A stretch of 64,000 nucleotides of DNA from Zeugodacus cucurbitae (GCF_028554725.1 NC_071667.1:10523501-10587500); one strand, 5' to 3'; counted from the stretch's first letter, positions 1 through 13,535 are shown. Numbers and translations are program-made. Notes: generated by a model from the letters alone, not told the origin.

Positions 1-530
1 CTGCTTAACTGTCTGCGCAGGCGCGTTAGAACCATGTAGTCACTTTCTTCTTTATAGTTATAATTAACTAGTTTTTTTTTTTCAAATCGGTAATAGGAGT
101 TGAGTGGAAGTCTTTCTATAAACTTCCTCACTCCAAATACGTTTTTGTTGTTGCACCAATGGAACGCATGTCTCAAATAACTCAGTAAATTTATGTAATG
201 ACGAGTTGAAAATCCTCGCTTATTCCCATTTTGTTGAACCGACTGTACATAGAGAATGGAATTAATTCTTATTTCTTAAATCTAAAGAATTAAATTTTAA
301 TAATATTTTTTCGTTGTTTTCTAGTAAAGTAAGTACAATTGTTATAACTGTGTGTAATTGGTTCAATTTGTCGGGTACTTACTTTACTTCACTACGCAGT
401 TCGTATGTATGTGATGCAAATCACTTTAATTATATGTATAAACTCGACAAATAATTGATGATAAATTGCACTAGATTGTGTTTACTAGGGTTGTCCACAA
501 AAAATATTGATTTCATATTTTCATATAATT
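1..530. other. AT-rich non-coding sequence, nothing recognised
   Basis: No coding, RNA or repeat signal that I can support. The stretch ends at the 12-bp target-site duplication of the retrotransposon that follows. Confidence 0.5.
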
Positions 531-1357
531 TTGTTGGTGAATGTATGTATGTATGTGATTGGCGTTGCAACCGTTTAGCCGGTTATAGCCGAATCGACGA
601 TAGTGCGCCATCTCTCTCTCTCCTTCGCAGTTCGGCGCCAGTTGGAGATCCCAAGTGTAACCAGGTCGCTCTCCACCTGGTCCCTCCAACGGAGTGGAGG
701 CCTTCCCCTTCCTCGGCTTCCTCCGGCGGGTACTGCATCGAACACTTTCAGGGCTGGAGTGTTTTCGTCCATTCGGACAACATGACCTAGCCAGCGTAGC
801 CGCTGTCTTTTTATTCGCTGAACTATGTCAATGTCGTCGTATAACTCGTACAGCTCATCGTTCCATCGTCTGCGGTATTCGCCGTTGCCAATGTTCTTAG
901 GACCATAAATCTTGCGCAAAATTTTCCTCTCGAAAACTCCTAGTGTCGTCTCATCTGATGTTGACATCGTCCAAGCTTCTGCACCGTAGAGCAGGACGGG
1001 AATGATAAGCGACTTGTAGAGCTTGATTTTGGTTCGTCGAGAGAGGACTTTACTGTTCAATTGCCTACTCAGTCCAAAGTAGCACCTGGTTCCCAGGTAT
1101 ACGAAATTATCTACGACCTCGAAGTTATGACTGTCAACAGTGACGTGGGAGCCAAGGCGCGAATGCGCCGACTGTTTGTTTGATGACAGGAGATATTTCG
1201 TCTTGTCCTCATTCACCTCCAGACCCATTCGCTTCGCCTCCTTATCCATGCGGGAAAAAGCAGAACAAACGGCGCGGTTGTTGCTTCCGATGATATCAAT
1301 ATCATCGGCGTACGCCAGGAGCTGTACACTCTTGTAGAAGATTGATTGTTGGTGAAT
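531..1357 (-). mobile_element. 5'-truncated RTE-like non-LTR retrotransposon with 12-bp TSD
   Basis: The insert is 543-1345 and is flanked by perfect TTGTTGGTGAAT copies at 531-542 and 1346-1357. On the minus strand it starts inside the reverse transcriptase palm and runs to the 3' end, finishing in a short (ACAT)n tail. A TSD plus a 5' truncation and a simple-repeat 3' tail is the expected product of target-primed reverse transcription. It belongs to the same family as the copies at 53.3 kb and 58.9-61.6 kb. Assignment to the RTE clade (the family often annotated as craniofacial development protein 2-like) rests on protein resemblance and is inference. Confidence 0.85.
575..1345 (-). pseudogene. 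C-terminal part of RTE-like endonuclease-reverse transcriptase
   Basis: The minus-strand frame is open from the truncation point to its stop. It encodes the end of the RT domain with the catalytic box intact (LLAYADDIDIIG), then the thumb/connection segment (NEDKTKYLLSS, SRLGSHVTVDSHNFEVVDNFVYLGT), the LLYGAEAWTM motif and the basic C-terminus (RLRWLGHVVRMDE, GRGRPPLRWRDQ). Relative to the copy at 58.9-61.6 kb it lacks ~20 residues after VYLGT, where it jumps directly to RCYFGLS. The endonuclease and most of the RT are absent, so it cannot be active. The ATG-initiated frame that begins at 1408 starts in flanking DNA and is not a real start. Confidence 0.85.
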
Positions 1358-1568
1358 ATAATTTATATTATTAAAAATAAAATATCGCTTGATAGACATA
1401 AGCGCCAAAGTCGAGTTAAAATAAAACAGAAGTGCTGCTAAAAATCAACTATTATCTGATTCTCCACTGTGAATTCAAAATATTTATAGAAGTTATAATT
1501 GCATATTATTAAAAGGGATCAATCTATAGTTTTAAGACTAAAAATAATATGTTAGGAAAGTCTAATTT

Positions 1569-2400
1569 GGGTGCAACCGAACATTTTATACTTTCGCAAT
1601 TTATTCATATAGTTTTATAAAGATAACACAATTCAACCCATATGTTCTGCATAAAGGCCAATAGTATAACGAAAATCATCATATATAGTGTATGACGGCT
1701 GAGGTAATTCCTGAACCGCTTTCACTCATTTTCACCACGGAGGTACACTATATCCAAGACTATACGCTCACTTAATTTTGCTAAGATATCTCACATATTA
1801 ACCAATAATTCGGTATATGGGAGCTAGGAGATGATATTTTTGAAAAACCTATAATTAGGTATATGGAGATGTTATGACCCGATCTTAATAATTTTTGGTA
1901 CAGAGACACGCTATTAGAAGAAAACACTTTCCTCTGAATTATATAAATTAGCTGAGAGATTTACCCATATTTTCGGTGAATAATTACCCTTAGGTACCGA
2001 GTTGTTCATGTTCGATATCCGGGGCCTTGAAAAGTTATAGTCCAATTTCGACAATTTCTCCACAAGTGAAGCCATAGATATACAGTATTTGTGTAAAATT
2101 TTATTCCGCTATCTTCATCGGTTCCTTATGTTTACATTATAAAGTGAAGAAATAAAATTGAATTAAAAATTGAGTTATATGGGAAGTAGGCGTGGTTGTG
2201 AACCGATTTCGCCCACCTTTGTATGGGAGGTGGGCGTGTCTATTATCCCATTATATATTTTTTTACGTAACAGAATTGACTGCAGAAAGTTTGGTTGATA
2301 CAGCTTTATTGGTTTGCGAGATATTCACATAAAACTTACTTAGGGGCAGGGCCACGACCAATTTTTAAAAAAGGAAAAATGTTTAACAAAATATGGCAAA
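1569..2400 (+). repeat. Dispersed non-coding repeat, copy A
   Basis: This shares many phrases in the same order and orientation with 62,813-63,860: GTATATGGGAGCTAGG, a 'cattttcaccacggag' segment, 'ttattagaagaaa...cctctgaatt', 'attttcggt', and a block with AGTAGGCGTGGTTGT...CCGATTT. It has no open frame. It begins near GGGTGCAACCGAACATTTTA, a phrase I associate with fly repeats. The repeat class is unknown. Confidence 0.6.
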
Positions 2401-4503
2401 TACTTTTTAATTATGTTATCTATATTTTATAAAATATATAGTTAAATTGATTATTAAAATTGAAGTGTTACCAATAATATCACAAAGAATCATATTTTAA
2501 GCATTCTACTTTCACTATACATATATAGTACAAATCAATAATAAAAAGCCAAATGCAACGCCACATATGCAAATGCAAGTAAACATCAAATTTTCCCACA
2601 AAATATGCATTTAAACAGATATAGATTTCCACGGCAATTATATAACCACCCCCAATAAGCTGTTTGATATCAAAAAGTAAGTTTCTCATGCAAGCAAAAC
2701 AACCCTAACGAAACGAAATAATTAGAAGAACACAATAAAAGAAAGTAAAGAAAACAAAAAGAATCTATAATAAAACTGCGTCAGGAAGTATAAAGACAGG
2801 GGGCACACACACATTTTTTTTGTATGTGACTTGTACATACCGACACACCTATACATTCGGTAGTTATGTGTGTAATAAAACACATGTACGATAAATTGTT
2901 TATATATACATTTGTATGTTTATATGTAGACATACCATTTCAACGATTTTTTCCGACTCGCCTCTCTGACGTCATTTTCAACGCAGCGCCACTTGACATT
3001 TGACAAACACCTGCTTTTAGGCGTTCAGCAACGTTGATGCGGTCACCATTAATTTACAGCCCTTCCGCACAGCACCACTCTCGCACATGTCCTACATTCT
3101 GTTTGGTCAGCAACGCATACAATTTGCTCTTTACACGAAGTGAAGAGCGAAAATTGTGATAAATTTTACAATTTAAGAGAAAGTTAAAGTGTATAAAATG
3201 AAACAAAAGTGACTGACAGCTATGCATTTTGTTACCAAAGAGACAATCGAGCGTGAGTATGTTGACGTCTGTTGGACAGCTGGTTGGCAGATATAAGTGT
3301 AGAAGTAAAAAAAAAAGCATAAACAAGCTTGTCATTTTGGTATTATGAATACATATATAATATAGATGTGAAGGAAGAAAATAAATTGAAAACAATTTGT
3401 AACTAATATCCGGCAAATATAATTGGCTTTTGTTACGTTTACGTCATCATTTCTTTATTTATAAATCATAAAGAGGAATTTTCTGCTTAAATTGTTTTAT
3501 TCTGTGCATGGTTTCATAAGTATAAGTACATCTAGGTATATCTGTATAAGACTAGGAAATAGTACTTCTTCTCGTCACACCATATTCATAGCTTTTTTTT
3601 TATCTAATGTAGAGAGTTTTAAATAATATTTGGATTTTTCATTAAGAACAATTAAATTATTATTATCTACACTTATTTAAATCTATTTGTAATTTTTAAA
3701 CCACTTGGGAATTGGTTATTCTACCAAAACCCACATACATTAGAAGTACTACGGCCAAGTACTACCGAAATAAATTTTCTAAAGCTAAACTCTCGACTCT
3801 CCGATCGATTTCTTATACCAGGCATGTCTTGCAAAAGTCATATTTGTAAGAAAAATGTACCCACATTATTGATCAAACAATTTGCTGTGTACTTGTTAGT
3901 TGATAAATGCAAAGTAATAATGCCAAGCTCCTACTCTTCCCATATAAACGTATATTTGTGACATAAAAGAAATAAAATTTTTATATGACTCAAGCACGAT
4001 AACATACAAATGGCGCTACTCAGCTATGCAACAACAAAATTAACTGTCTATAATTTGATAATAATTGCAGTTTGTCAGGACATCAAAGTTGACAAAGTCA
4101 AAACAAAATTGTTTGCTTGATAATGTAGTAGGTGGTTACTATGTATTTGTGTATATATGTATACTTATACATAGGTGTGTAGACATGGATGCAAATGGCT
4201 TATATAAATATATAATATAAATATGAGTATATAAGCACTTGTTAAACAACAACAAATTAACATAAAAAGTGAATTTGAATAAAAGAAAAAATAAACCGTT
4301 ACAGCTAATAGCCTGTTTGATCGATATGAGTAATCGTTATTTTTGTACTACTTTTTTTTTTACTAAATTGAAAATTAAATGTCACGAAAGTTTCGGGAAC
4401 TAAGTTTCTACATGACTAATAGGAATCATTGTAGAAAACAAATTTCTTGCGCTAATTTGTTACTTCACTTAACTACTTAATGCATGAAACAATTACGTAT
4501 TTA
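2401..4503. other. AT-rich non-coding sequence
   Basis: Only short low-complexity tracts are visible, such as a CA run near 2,805 and a poly-T run near 3,593. A slightly GC-richer patch lies at 2,955-3,100 (CGACTCGCCTCTCTGACGTC and following). No coding sequence, RNA gene or mobile element was recognised. Confidence 0.4.
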
Positions 4504-4504
4504 C

Positions 4505-5072
4505 ATAGCATAGCATAACATAGCATAGCGCAGCATAGCATAGCATAATATAACATAAGGTAACATTACTTAGTTTAATATTGTATAGTGCAGCATAACA
4601 TAGATCGCAAAACATAGCAAAAGATAACATAGCATATCATAACATAGCATAACATAGCATAGCATAACATAGATAGCATAACATTGTTTAGCTTAACATA
4701 GTTTAACTTAACATAGTACAGCACAACATAACATAGATCAACACATAGCAAAAGATAACATAGCATAGCATAACATAGCATAGCATAGCATAACATAACA
4801 TAGCGTAGCATAGCATAACATAGCATAGCATAACATTGGTTAGCATAACTTGGCATGAAAAAATATAGCACAACACAACATAGCACAAAATATAGTACAA
4901 CATAAATTCGCAATAAGCGCAGGCATCCTCAAGGATGATTACTCCTCATTAACTATGTGACGGCACTCCATCTGGTATCGCAAAGGACCAAAACTGGTCT
5001 ATATGTGGCTTTTTAGTCTACCAGAGTAACCTAACCTAACCTAACCTAACATAGCACAGCATAGCATAGCTC
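4505..5072. repeat. Degenerate pentanucleotide array (ATAGC/ATAAC)n
   Basis: The stretch 4505-4905 is built from 5-bp units, mainly ATAGC and ATAAC, with point variants such as GCAGC and ATAGT. It resumes at 5051-5072 after an inserted retrotransposon 3' end. The minus-strand frames here (poly Met-Leu-Cys-Tyr) are translations of the repeat and not genes. Confidence 0.9.
4917..5050 (+). mobile_element. LOA-like non-LTR retrotransposon 3' end with (TAACC)n tail
   Basis: This stretch matches the reverse complement of the 3' part of the element at 49,106-49,436. Shared phrases include GCGCAGGCATC, GGCACTCCAT, TGGTATCGCAAAGGA and CTACCAGA. It ends in a TAACC tandem tail at 5027-5050. Only the 3' untranslated end is present. 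It sits inside the ATAGC array, so no TSD can be separated from the repeat. Confidence 0.65.
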
Positions 5073-8000
5073 ACCACCTTTAATTAAACTAAAAGAATTT
5101 CTTCAATTCTCAAAAGTTTCCAAACTCTGCCTACTTAGGCGCTCATAAACTGCCTCAAATTATTCGCGCCAAACTGGAACTAGGTGAGCACATGACACCT
5201 GTGTGCGGCCAATGAGGTTAGGAAATTGCGTCAAGCGCAGATGCCATGCGCCGCCAACACAGTAGTCAGTAGCAGATAAGCGCAAGAGGAGCTGCTGAGC
5301 TGGTTGCAACTTGCGTTTGTTGTTCCCGAATTTGCAGAAACTTATGTGGCACTAACCAAGTAAAGAAATAAAAAAAGTGTGCGACAAAATTAGAAATATA
5401 TGTACAAACGTATATATACCCCCAAAGTACTGGGAATCCAGTCAACTAATACGTTTGAGCACAACTTACACAACAACTACCTACCGCTTGTTGCAACACC
5501 GCTGCGCTTATCTTAAAAAAAAAACACAGTTACACTAAATAAAGAAAGTAAAATATGCGGCAGAACTTAACTTAGAACTGCCACTGGCGTTACAACAACG
5601 CCATTTCAACTTGGCCAAAAGTGCGTCAAGCCAATTTTCAGTCAAGTGTAACACACAGGTGTAATGTAATGGCGGTGTGTTGAGCTGGTTTCAGTGACGA
5701 GGGCGCATTTCAATGTGTTTACGCTTTTGTAGTTTCGTCTAAGGTATAAATAGAGTTTAGTTGGAAATGAAATTGAGCCGGCAACAACAACAATACAATG
5801 GCGTGGCATACAAATGTCAAAGTAATACATTCGCTAGCAGCTGAATGGAAAGTGCAAGTGGATTGTCGAGAAATGGGTGCATGTGGGAAAAGTCTGCTTG
5901 AAAGCAAAAATGTGTTACAAAAGGTATGTCATGTGCGGGTGTAGTTGTAGTTTTTTGTAGCCTTACATAAAAAGCAAGCTGGAGTAAAAAATTAAGATTG
6001 TTCATTTTTTACAGCTACACATTGTTACTTAGATTGTTGAGAGGCGTGAGAGCATATTTACACTACAAGATTGTTTTTCATCTGAAGTAGTTTTAATTAT
6101 GGTTGAAAACGATTTCATGAAAGAGGCTTGAGTGTGACCTCAACTCCACTGGCAGTCTTAATAATGTCGACGCGAAAGCATGAAAAGTCAAGTAAGGTGT
6201 ATTAACAGACCTCCAGAAGGTAGATGAAAACTTAACTCTCTGACGATAGATCTAGGCTTGTCATTCTCTCTGTTTTATGTTTAAAATTATAGCTATACTT
6301 ACGTTTGAGCGTATTAACTCAAGCGATGTGGGACATATACATATTAACGGGAATCCTTATAAGACTCTAGCAAGAACTGTTTCACAATAAATTAGTTATA
6401 AGTCTACATGACTCCTGGCGGTAGTGAGAACTCAGTTGGAATCTCTTAAACAACTCTTATTATCAAGTATAAGTAGATGAGCAGTTTTCAGCTCATATCG
6501 AGATTTCGACAAATTTCTTTCATATTCACTCATAAGTAATGGTATATTTTGACATAATCCCACGTTTATTTTTGCATTACTTTAAAGCAATCCAAAGCTG
6601 TGCTTATTAACTTTTTGCTCTCCGCAAATACCATAAATATAAAATATGTGCATTTACGAGTAGCATTTTAAACGATTTCCTCTCTTTTCATATTTCCTAA
6701 TTTTCCGCTTTTTCCTTAAGGACTTGCACAATTTCCTCAACCATCCGTAGTCAATTTTAGATGCTGCTTTTTTGTTGTGATTTCTGCTGTGATTTGTTGC
6801 GGAAGCGTCCAGTTGTCGCAGCTTGACGACAGGACAAGCGCATGTTGACCGAGCAGTTAAGACATTTTACTGCCAAAATACAGAAAAGCGCACATATGCT
6901 CGCTAACGGAAGTACACAAATAGACAGAAACACTCTAAAGTGTGTGCGTGGGTGTGGGTGTATGTCCATTTCGCTTACTTCCCACTTACAACAGCAAATA
7001 AATGCGTAAAAAGTACTTTACGCACACGACGTCAATGCGAGTTGTGAGGAAGATTGTTTGGTAGAAAATTTGGCAATTTTCATTTTCTTTTGCCATTATA
7101 CAGTTAGTATAACTGCGATTGAAAATGTGTAACTTTGGTTTTTCTCCTTAACAATACAACAGATAAAATGTAGCACATACTTGATTCTTGGCATACCAGC
7201 TCAGAGTTATTGTCTCGCAGTCCCCTGTTAGCAATTGAAAGCCAGTCACTTTTCTCTTTGGGCTTTTTTCTAAGCTTACCAAATTCGCTCGCTTTATTTA
7301 GAGGTGTATGTGAATTGGTATGTCCCAGCATGTGTGCACATTTCTCAGATTTTATGTAGGTTCTGGATATTTGCTAGTTTGTCGGAAGTGTATTTTCTTT
7401 TCGTTTTTACTCTGATGTTTTAATTTAGTGCTTTGGGCAACAGCTTACGCTGGTGTTGTTGTAGAGATTTTTGCAGCACACAAAAATCCCTCGTCGCTTG
7501 TAAACACATTTTAGTTTGTATTTAAGGATATGTTAGCAAAAAAGTATAAAAATATCAAATATTTAAGTGAATATCTTCAAAGGAGATTTTTATTTAGTTT
7601 AGCAGCAGATATTTGTTTTAAATTGTATTTTTTCTGTTCTAATACGAATATATATAATTTTATTTTTGTAATTTAATTGTTATGGAAGAAAATACAATGC
7701 CTACACGTGAATGCAAATTAATTTTTTTTTTTATAAAAATAATTAATATTTTCTTAAAAATACCGTTGATTTATTACTTTTATTGCAAAGCTTTATTTCG
7801 CATAGTATTTGGTTTACTTAACTATTTAATAATTTAAAAAAACTCAAAAGCATTGCCTTAACTTAAATTAACGTATACTTATAATACACCTGTATGTAGA
7901 TAAGTACTTAAAACGGTACATATAAACATAAAATAATGTGAAATAATTTTACTGGCATAAAAAGAAAAAGATAACCCACTGTCCACCTGCATTAAGAGAT

Positions 8001-8567
8001 AGGTTCCACACAAAGTTAAATGAACATGCCTAGAATTGTGTTTGTGCATATAATCTCTAACTGCATATTTGTATTCTTAAAACTCATATACACAGTATCT
8101 AGATACATACATATATACATACATAAGTAAACAAGTTAGCGAAAGATACAAGTTAATTTGTAGCTACCAAGCTCCACCAAGCAGCCAAAGAGAGTGTGGA
8201 ACGCAACTGAAATTTGCTCTTAGTCATTTATCTACCGAATATGAAAACCACAACAAATGCGGCGATGAAAATTACTAAGAAGCAAGTAAGCTATAGCGAC
8301 GGGTTGCCATTGCAGCTGGTAGTTGAAAGAGTATGTTGATAAGAAGATAGCTAACTTTAACTAAAAAGTTTTGCATTTTATAGAAAATAAATCTGAAATA
8401 AAATTATTACATACATTTGTGGCACCAATATAAAAAAATTGTTTTCGCCACCCAAATAACTGTTTTACATTCCCTAAAGGTAAGGTAGTAGTAAAAAGGT
8501 AGTAACTAATTGGTAACCAAGAGCAACGAAATGTGTTAGTAGCAACCAAACAGCTGAGCGCCAAACT
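5073..8567. other. Non-coding sequence, no element recognised
   Basis: This is moderately AT-rich with GC-richer islands at 5,190-5,300 and 5,580-5,720. I found no transposon ends, TSDs, tRNA-like boxes or conserved protein translation. Open frames here are short, overlap on both strands and lack recognisable motifs. Confidence 0.4.
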
Positions 8568-9480
8568 TTGTCAGCCGACAGTGGAGCATATAACACATAC
8601 ACATTCACAAAAATCTACATATATTTGTATGTATGTACATACGAGTATTGTAGAGCCGAAAGCATATGGCAACAAATGAGGGAGCGAGCACAGCCGAATT
8701 GGCGCAACGGTGGTGGCGCCGACACGAACGAGTGCGCGAACGAATGCGTTGAAGTATACCCGGTAGATTTGTGGATGAGGCAGACACTCACATACACACA
8801 CATACTCATACATCTGTACAAATGTATATGAATGCTTGCACTCACACTCGTTGTTGACGGCGCACCGTAGATACTTTATCCGTCGCAGTTATGCGAGTCG
8901 TCAGTCTAGTGTCAGATACGAAGTTATTCAGCTCATCGTGCGGATGAAAAATATTCATATTCTCACACAATTGTTTATTGCTAGTAATATTCAAATGTTT
9001 GAATGCATGACAGCAGTTGTAGTAGTTGAAACAAAAAATTTTGTTAATAATAATAAAAATTTCACAGTAGTAACAACAGTGAGAGCAGTTAATAAATAAA
9101 TAACAAAAGGCACTAGAACTGGAAAAGTGTGAAAAAATATTTCGTATGAAATTGTAATAAAAACAAATTGTAAGAAATCGTAAGGCACATAAGACACATA
9201 AAGTGGAAGCAAAGTTTAAAAGTAGCGCCACGCTGAGCAGTTACGAAAGTGTAGAAAGTTTATAAAAACAAAAAATTCAAAAATTTACAAAACCAAAAAT
9301 TCAAAAATTTACAAAAACAAAAAAAAATTAAAAAATAAAAATTAACTATTCATAAATAAAGAAATAAAAAATCTACTTAAAACATTAATATTTTCTGTGT
9401 TAAATGTTTACACTAACTGTAAAACAAAGAAAACCAAATAAATGTTTAATGTTTTAACAATATTTGCAGCAAAAAAAAAA
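8568..9480 (+). promoter_or_regulatory. Possible promoter and A-rich leader
   Basis: A GC-richer block (8,660-8,770) is followed by an initiator-like TCAGTC at 8,898-8,903. Next comes a long A-rich, T-poor stretch from ~9,090 (for example AAAAGTGTGAAAAAATA) of the kind common in fly 5' leaders. The downstream promoter element spacing is only partly satisfied. A 26-bp unit rich in AAAATTCAAAAATTTACAAAA-type sequence is repeated about twice at 9,268-9,320. There is no coding evidence. The call is compositional and tentative. Confidence 0.2.
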
Positions 9481-12400
9481 GAAAGTAAGCTAAATTATAT
9501 TTAAACTAAAATATATTTAGAATTAAAAATAAAAGTATTAAGGAATTAATAAATTTAGTGCTTAACAGTAACAAAAAAAAAAAAAAATAAATGAAATACA
9601 ATTCAATGCATTATTTATGCTATATAACTATAAAAATAAAATAAAATTTGTAATAACCTAAAAATAATATTTTTTAAAATACAAAAATAAAAATATATAA
9701 CAAAAGATAAAAAATAAAAATAAATAATGAAATATAAGAAAAAACATAGATTTAATAATAATTATTGTCAACATAAATTTGTGCTGAATTTTATGAACTG
9801 ACATTAAAAATTTGTTTTAAAAAAATTTAATAATACAACAAATACGTACAACTGTAATTTTAAATAACTGTGCTCATTTTTTTCCAACCGCAAAAAGTAT
9901 ACTTATGTATGTAGGTTTTTATGCTTCGCTTGATGCGCTTCAAAAAAAATATTTATGCTTTTTATATGCTCATATGCGAGTTTCTTGCACGCTATTTATT
10001 CAACCAAGCGTTTTCTGTCGGTGCGTTGCTGTTTCTCTAACGGTTTAACTGATTTCTCGAGCTGAGTTTAAAACGCAGCCAACTTCGCTGCGCTCACATG
10101 CATACATATGTGCGTGCCTGTGCAGTATGTGTTAGTGTAGCAATTTGTGCGCCAATTGATTAACCAGCTTTGTTACGGTCAAGCGGGAATACAATTAAAG
10201 GCATAATTAGTGTATATGGAAATACAAATCATAATTAGTTAGTAATTATGAATACATAGTTGCTTGGGTATATATATGTACATATAGGTATGTATAAGTA
10301 TATGTTAGAGGTTAGCGGTGAAGTATACATATGAAGCGAAAAAATAGTAAAAATGAGATTGAGGAACAAACGGTATGAATTACGTGTAATGATTGCACTT
10401 AAAAAGCACGATTTTATTTTGAAATGCATTTTCTTAAAGTAAAATTCTTTTATGAAATTATTATTTAAGATGACAGACTAAATATCATACAAAGTTTTTT
10501 TTACTCTATTAACCTAAAATAATATTATCTCTCAAATATGCATGGCTTAGAAATTTATAGATCACTTAAAAATGTGTTTGCAAACAAAAAAATAAAATAT
10601 TAAATAAAAATTAAAAAAAAAGTGAAATCAATAATTATAAAAACATAAAATTATTGCTCCATCATCTCCTCTCATGCATTTACACTTACGCTTAACAATA
10701 TGAAACAATCTTTTGTATGCAAACACTCTTCCGCTCTAACAATAAACCACCAATTTTTCTCAGTGCATATTTAAATTGTTAAACACAACTCATTTAACTC
10801 ATCTCTAAATCCAATTCTAAAAATGACCTTATTTAACCACAACTACTTGCTTATAAGGAAAACAACGCCCACACAACTGAGGCGCAGCGAACTTTCATTC
10901 TAAATTCATAAGTTTTATAAGTTCCTTAACACCATTCTCATTCTCAAATTCAAAACAGAGTGTTGTTGGTATTTAAAATGGAAAGCCGCTTCAAGCTAAG
11001 AAATGTCGTAGGCAAATTAAATAATAAATATATGCATTAGCATGTGGCAAAATATATTTGTATAAAACCTTTACGTCAAAAAAATTAAAAAAAGAAACTT
11101 AATTCCATGTACAAATATTGCATATATACATAGGTGACACATGCATTTACATAAGTAATAAAGGTACACGTAAAACAAATGAATGTGTACTTTATTTTAA
11201 AGTATTTGCATTTGTTTTTATGAAATGCAAATGTTGATAGCTTTTTATAGACATGCAGTTCTAGTCTGAAAATAATTTTAAAAGATATACCTGTATACGA
11301 CAGGCCCTGTGTTCCACCTAGGAACTTTGGGAAAATATATATATATATGTACTGACGACAGTTGTCACTCGAATAGTAAAACACTTTTGAAAGTTTGAAA
11401 AGTAAAATTTTTATAAGAGAAATCAAATTTATTTTTATATTTTTTATAGCTTTTCAGAAGGCCACTGTATTAAGGATTTACATTTTTACAGGGTTTTATC
11501 AGCTTTGGCAATAAGCTCTTTGCTAAATACAGTTTTCTTCATTCCAAAAGCGCTTTTAATTTGTAATCTTAGATTTAATTTCAACTTCTTGAAACTTAAG
11601 CGCTTTTAATATTAAATTATTCATGATTTCCTCAAAATGTTTTTCAAAATTATTCAAACTAGTTTGGCATTTGAAATGAAAGAGTGCATTAAATTTGCTT
11701 TCAAAATAAATATTTTCAGGGAAATTCTAAGAAAAAATTGTATATGTTTAATGAATAATTATATACCTACATATACTACTTATGATCACGCTAATGTACT
11801 GGCACAGCCAACTCCCAACTCCTAACCGAACAGAAAAAAAATTATAAAATAAGTTAAATATGTATGAAAACTTATAGGTATTCTACACAGACTAAAAAAG
11901 TTATTTCGAAATCGTGCTCGCGTGCAAAAGCGAGGCAAATATATATAAAATGTAGAGACACACCGGTTGTTGGAAAAATTAATTTTTTTACTTTTATTTT
12001 TTAAGATAAAAAATTTTAAAATAGAATTTAAAGCATATAACCATATACATACAAAGCACCCTGCGCTATTTGCTGTTATAATGCCTCGGCTTCAAACGAA
12101 CGCTGATTTTAATAGTCTGGACTTAGCTTACTTACTATTTTTTCTACTCTGTATAGAAATGTGAGTTCATATAGAAAAAAACACTGCCATAAATATACAA
12201 ACATACATACACATAATAAGCGAATATGACTATGAATTTTAGTTTTAAGTGGTGCGCGCTTGCTACACATGAGTCTGACTTTGCTGTTGAATAATTATTA
12301 TTTTTTTACACTTTTTCCATAATGCCACAATCAAGTAACTAACGGGCGGTCAGTTGAGTTGAGAACGACGCAATGTGGAAGTAATTAAGTCTTAATTAAA

Positions 12401-13365
12401 GTAGTCAACCACATAGACGGACAGACACGCACACATGTACACACCAATCGTAACAACATAAAGCTTTGCGTGATATGCAGCTTTTATTATATATATGTAT
12501 ATACATATCTATATATGTATTATGTATGGTACTTGTACATTATCCACAAGTAAGTGCTCGCATTCGCACAAAAGTCGAACGGAAGGCGCTTGTGTAGAAA
12601 CTCAATTAATTTCATGAATTATAGGCAAAAGCCATAGCGCATAGCAGAGTTTAACGTGCGATACAATCATAAGCTGAACAATTATGCATGTACACTAATT
12701 CTTTATGTACTTAACTATACATATGTGCATCAGTATATACCACAATAAAGCATATGTTTGACTAGCTCCAGCGCTAAGTAGCGTGTACTTATGCTATATA
12801 ATAAAACTTATATTGCATTTACTTATTTACTTAGTGCTATTATGGCTAAGTCATATTAAGCGCCATTAAAATTTGTTGCGCTGACCCGTAAATGAAAGTA
12901 TTTATTTGAAAGGCGGCTAGAGCTGACTTGAACGTTGCCGGTAATGTCGTCATCTCTATGAGAGACCATATGGCAGTACGTGCACAACAGTTATTGGTTT
13001 AGATATAAATATACAAAATACAGCGTTTTATATGAGTCGTTATAGAAAGGGTGTATTTTTATAATAAATATGGAAGTGAATGCATTTCGGTTACTCACAC
13101 TTTCAATATAAATCTGAAGGTATTTTCAAGTCATATTGTTAAATATTGGAATTATTTTGTATTTATGCGGTACAAAAATGTTTCAATATTAAAAATAAAT
13201 TCTAAGAGGTACATATATTTGATGACCCAAACTCTGCCAATTGATTCTCCAATTCTTTAATTATTTTTAGAATTTATCTTTTTTTTGTGGGAAACTATTT
13301 CAAATTGAAATATATATCATTAAGTCACTGTTCTTCCAAAGCGAAAGGGTTCAGCTTACGAAATA
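9481..13365. other. Very AT-rich non-coding sequence
   Basis: 9,480-9,860 is extremely AT-rich and full of AAATAAA words. A GC-richer patch at 10,000-10,150 (CGAGCTGAGTTTAAAACGCAG and following) stands out but carries no recognisable gene. No element was found. Confidence 0.4.
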
Positions 13366-13535
13366 CAGTTGAACTTCTTTAACTCGAATCACTCCAATCT
13401 ACAAAAAAACAAACAGAGAGAGTTAGAGAGACTTCCGAGTTATGGAAGGTAATTGGTATGAAATTTTATTTCTATTGCCAATGCAATATTTCGAGTTATG
13501 GCGAAGTTCGAGTTATTAAAGAAGCCTTTAACTCA
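13366..13535. mobile_element. Degraded pogo-type MITE, copy C
   Basis: It follows a TA and starts CAGTTGAACTTCTTTAACTC, then ATCACTCCAATCTACAAAAA, matching the left end of the copies at 39,505 and 45,869. It also has the internal phrases GAGTTAGAGAGACTTCC, GAGTTATGGAAGG and TTCTATTGCCAAT, and the terminal-type TTCGAGTTATT. Most of the interior is missing and the right terminus is eroded, so the end coordinate is approximate. Confidence 0.75.

Noticed and set aside
4575..4913. Minus-strand open frame rich in Met, Leu, Cys and Tyr
   Set aside because: It is a translation of the ATAGC/ATAAC pentanucleotide array.
5027..5050. (CCTAA)n, resembling the insect telomere repeat
   Set aside because: Only about five units, internal to the window and directly continuous with a LOA-like 3' UTR, so it is the element's tail. 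Flies also lack TTAGG telomeres.
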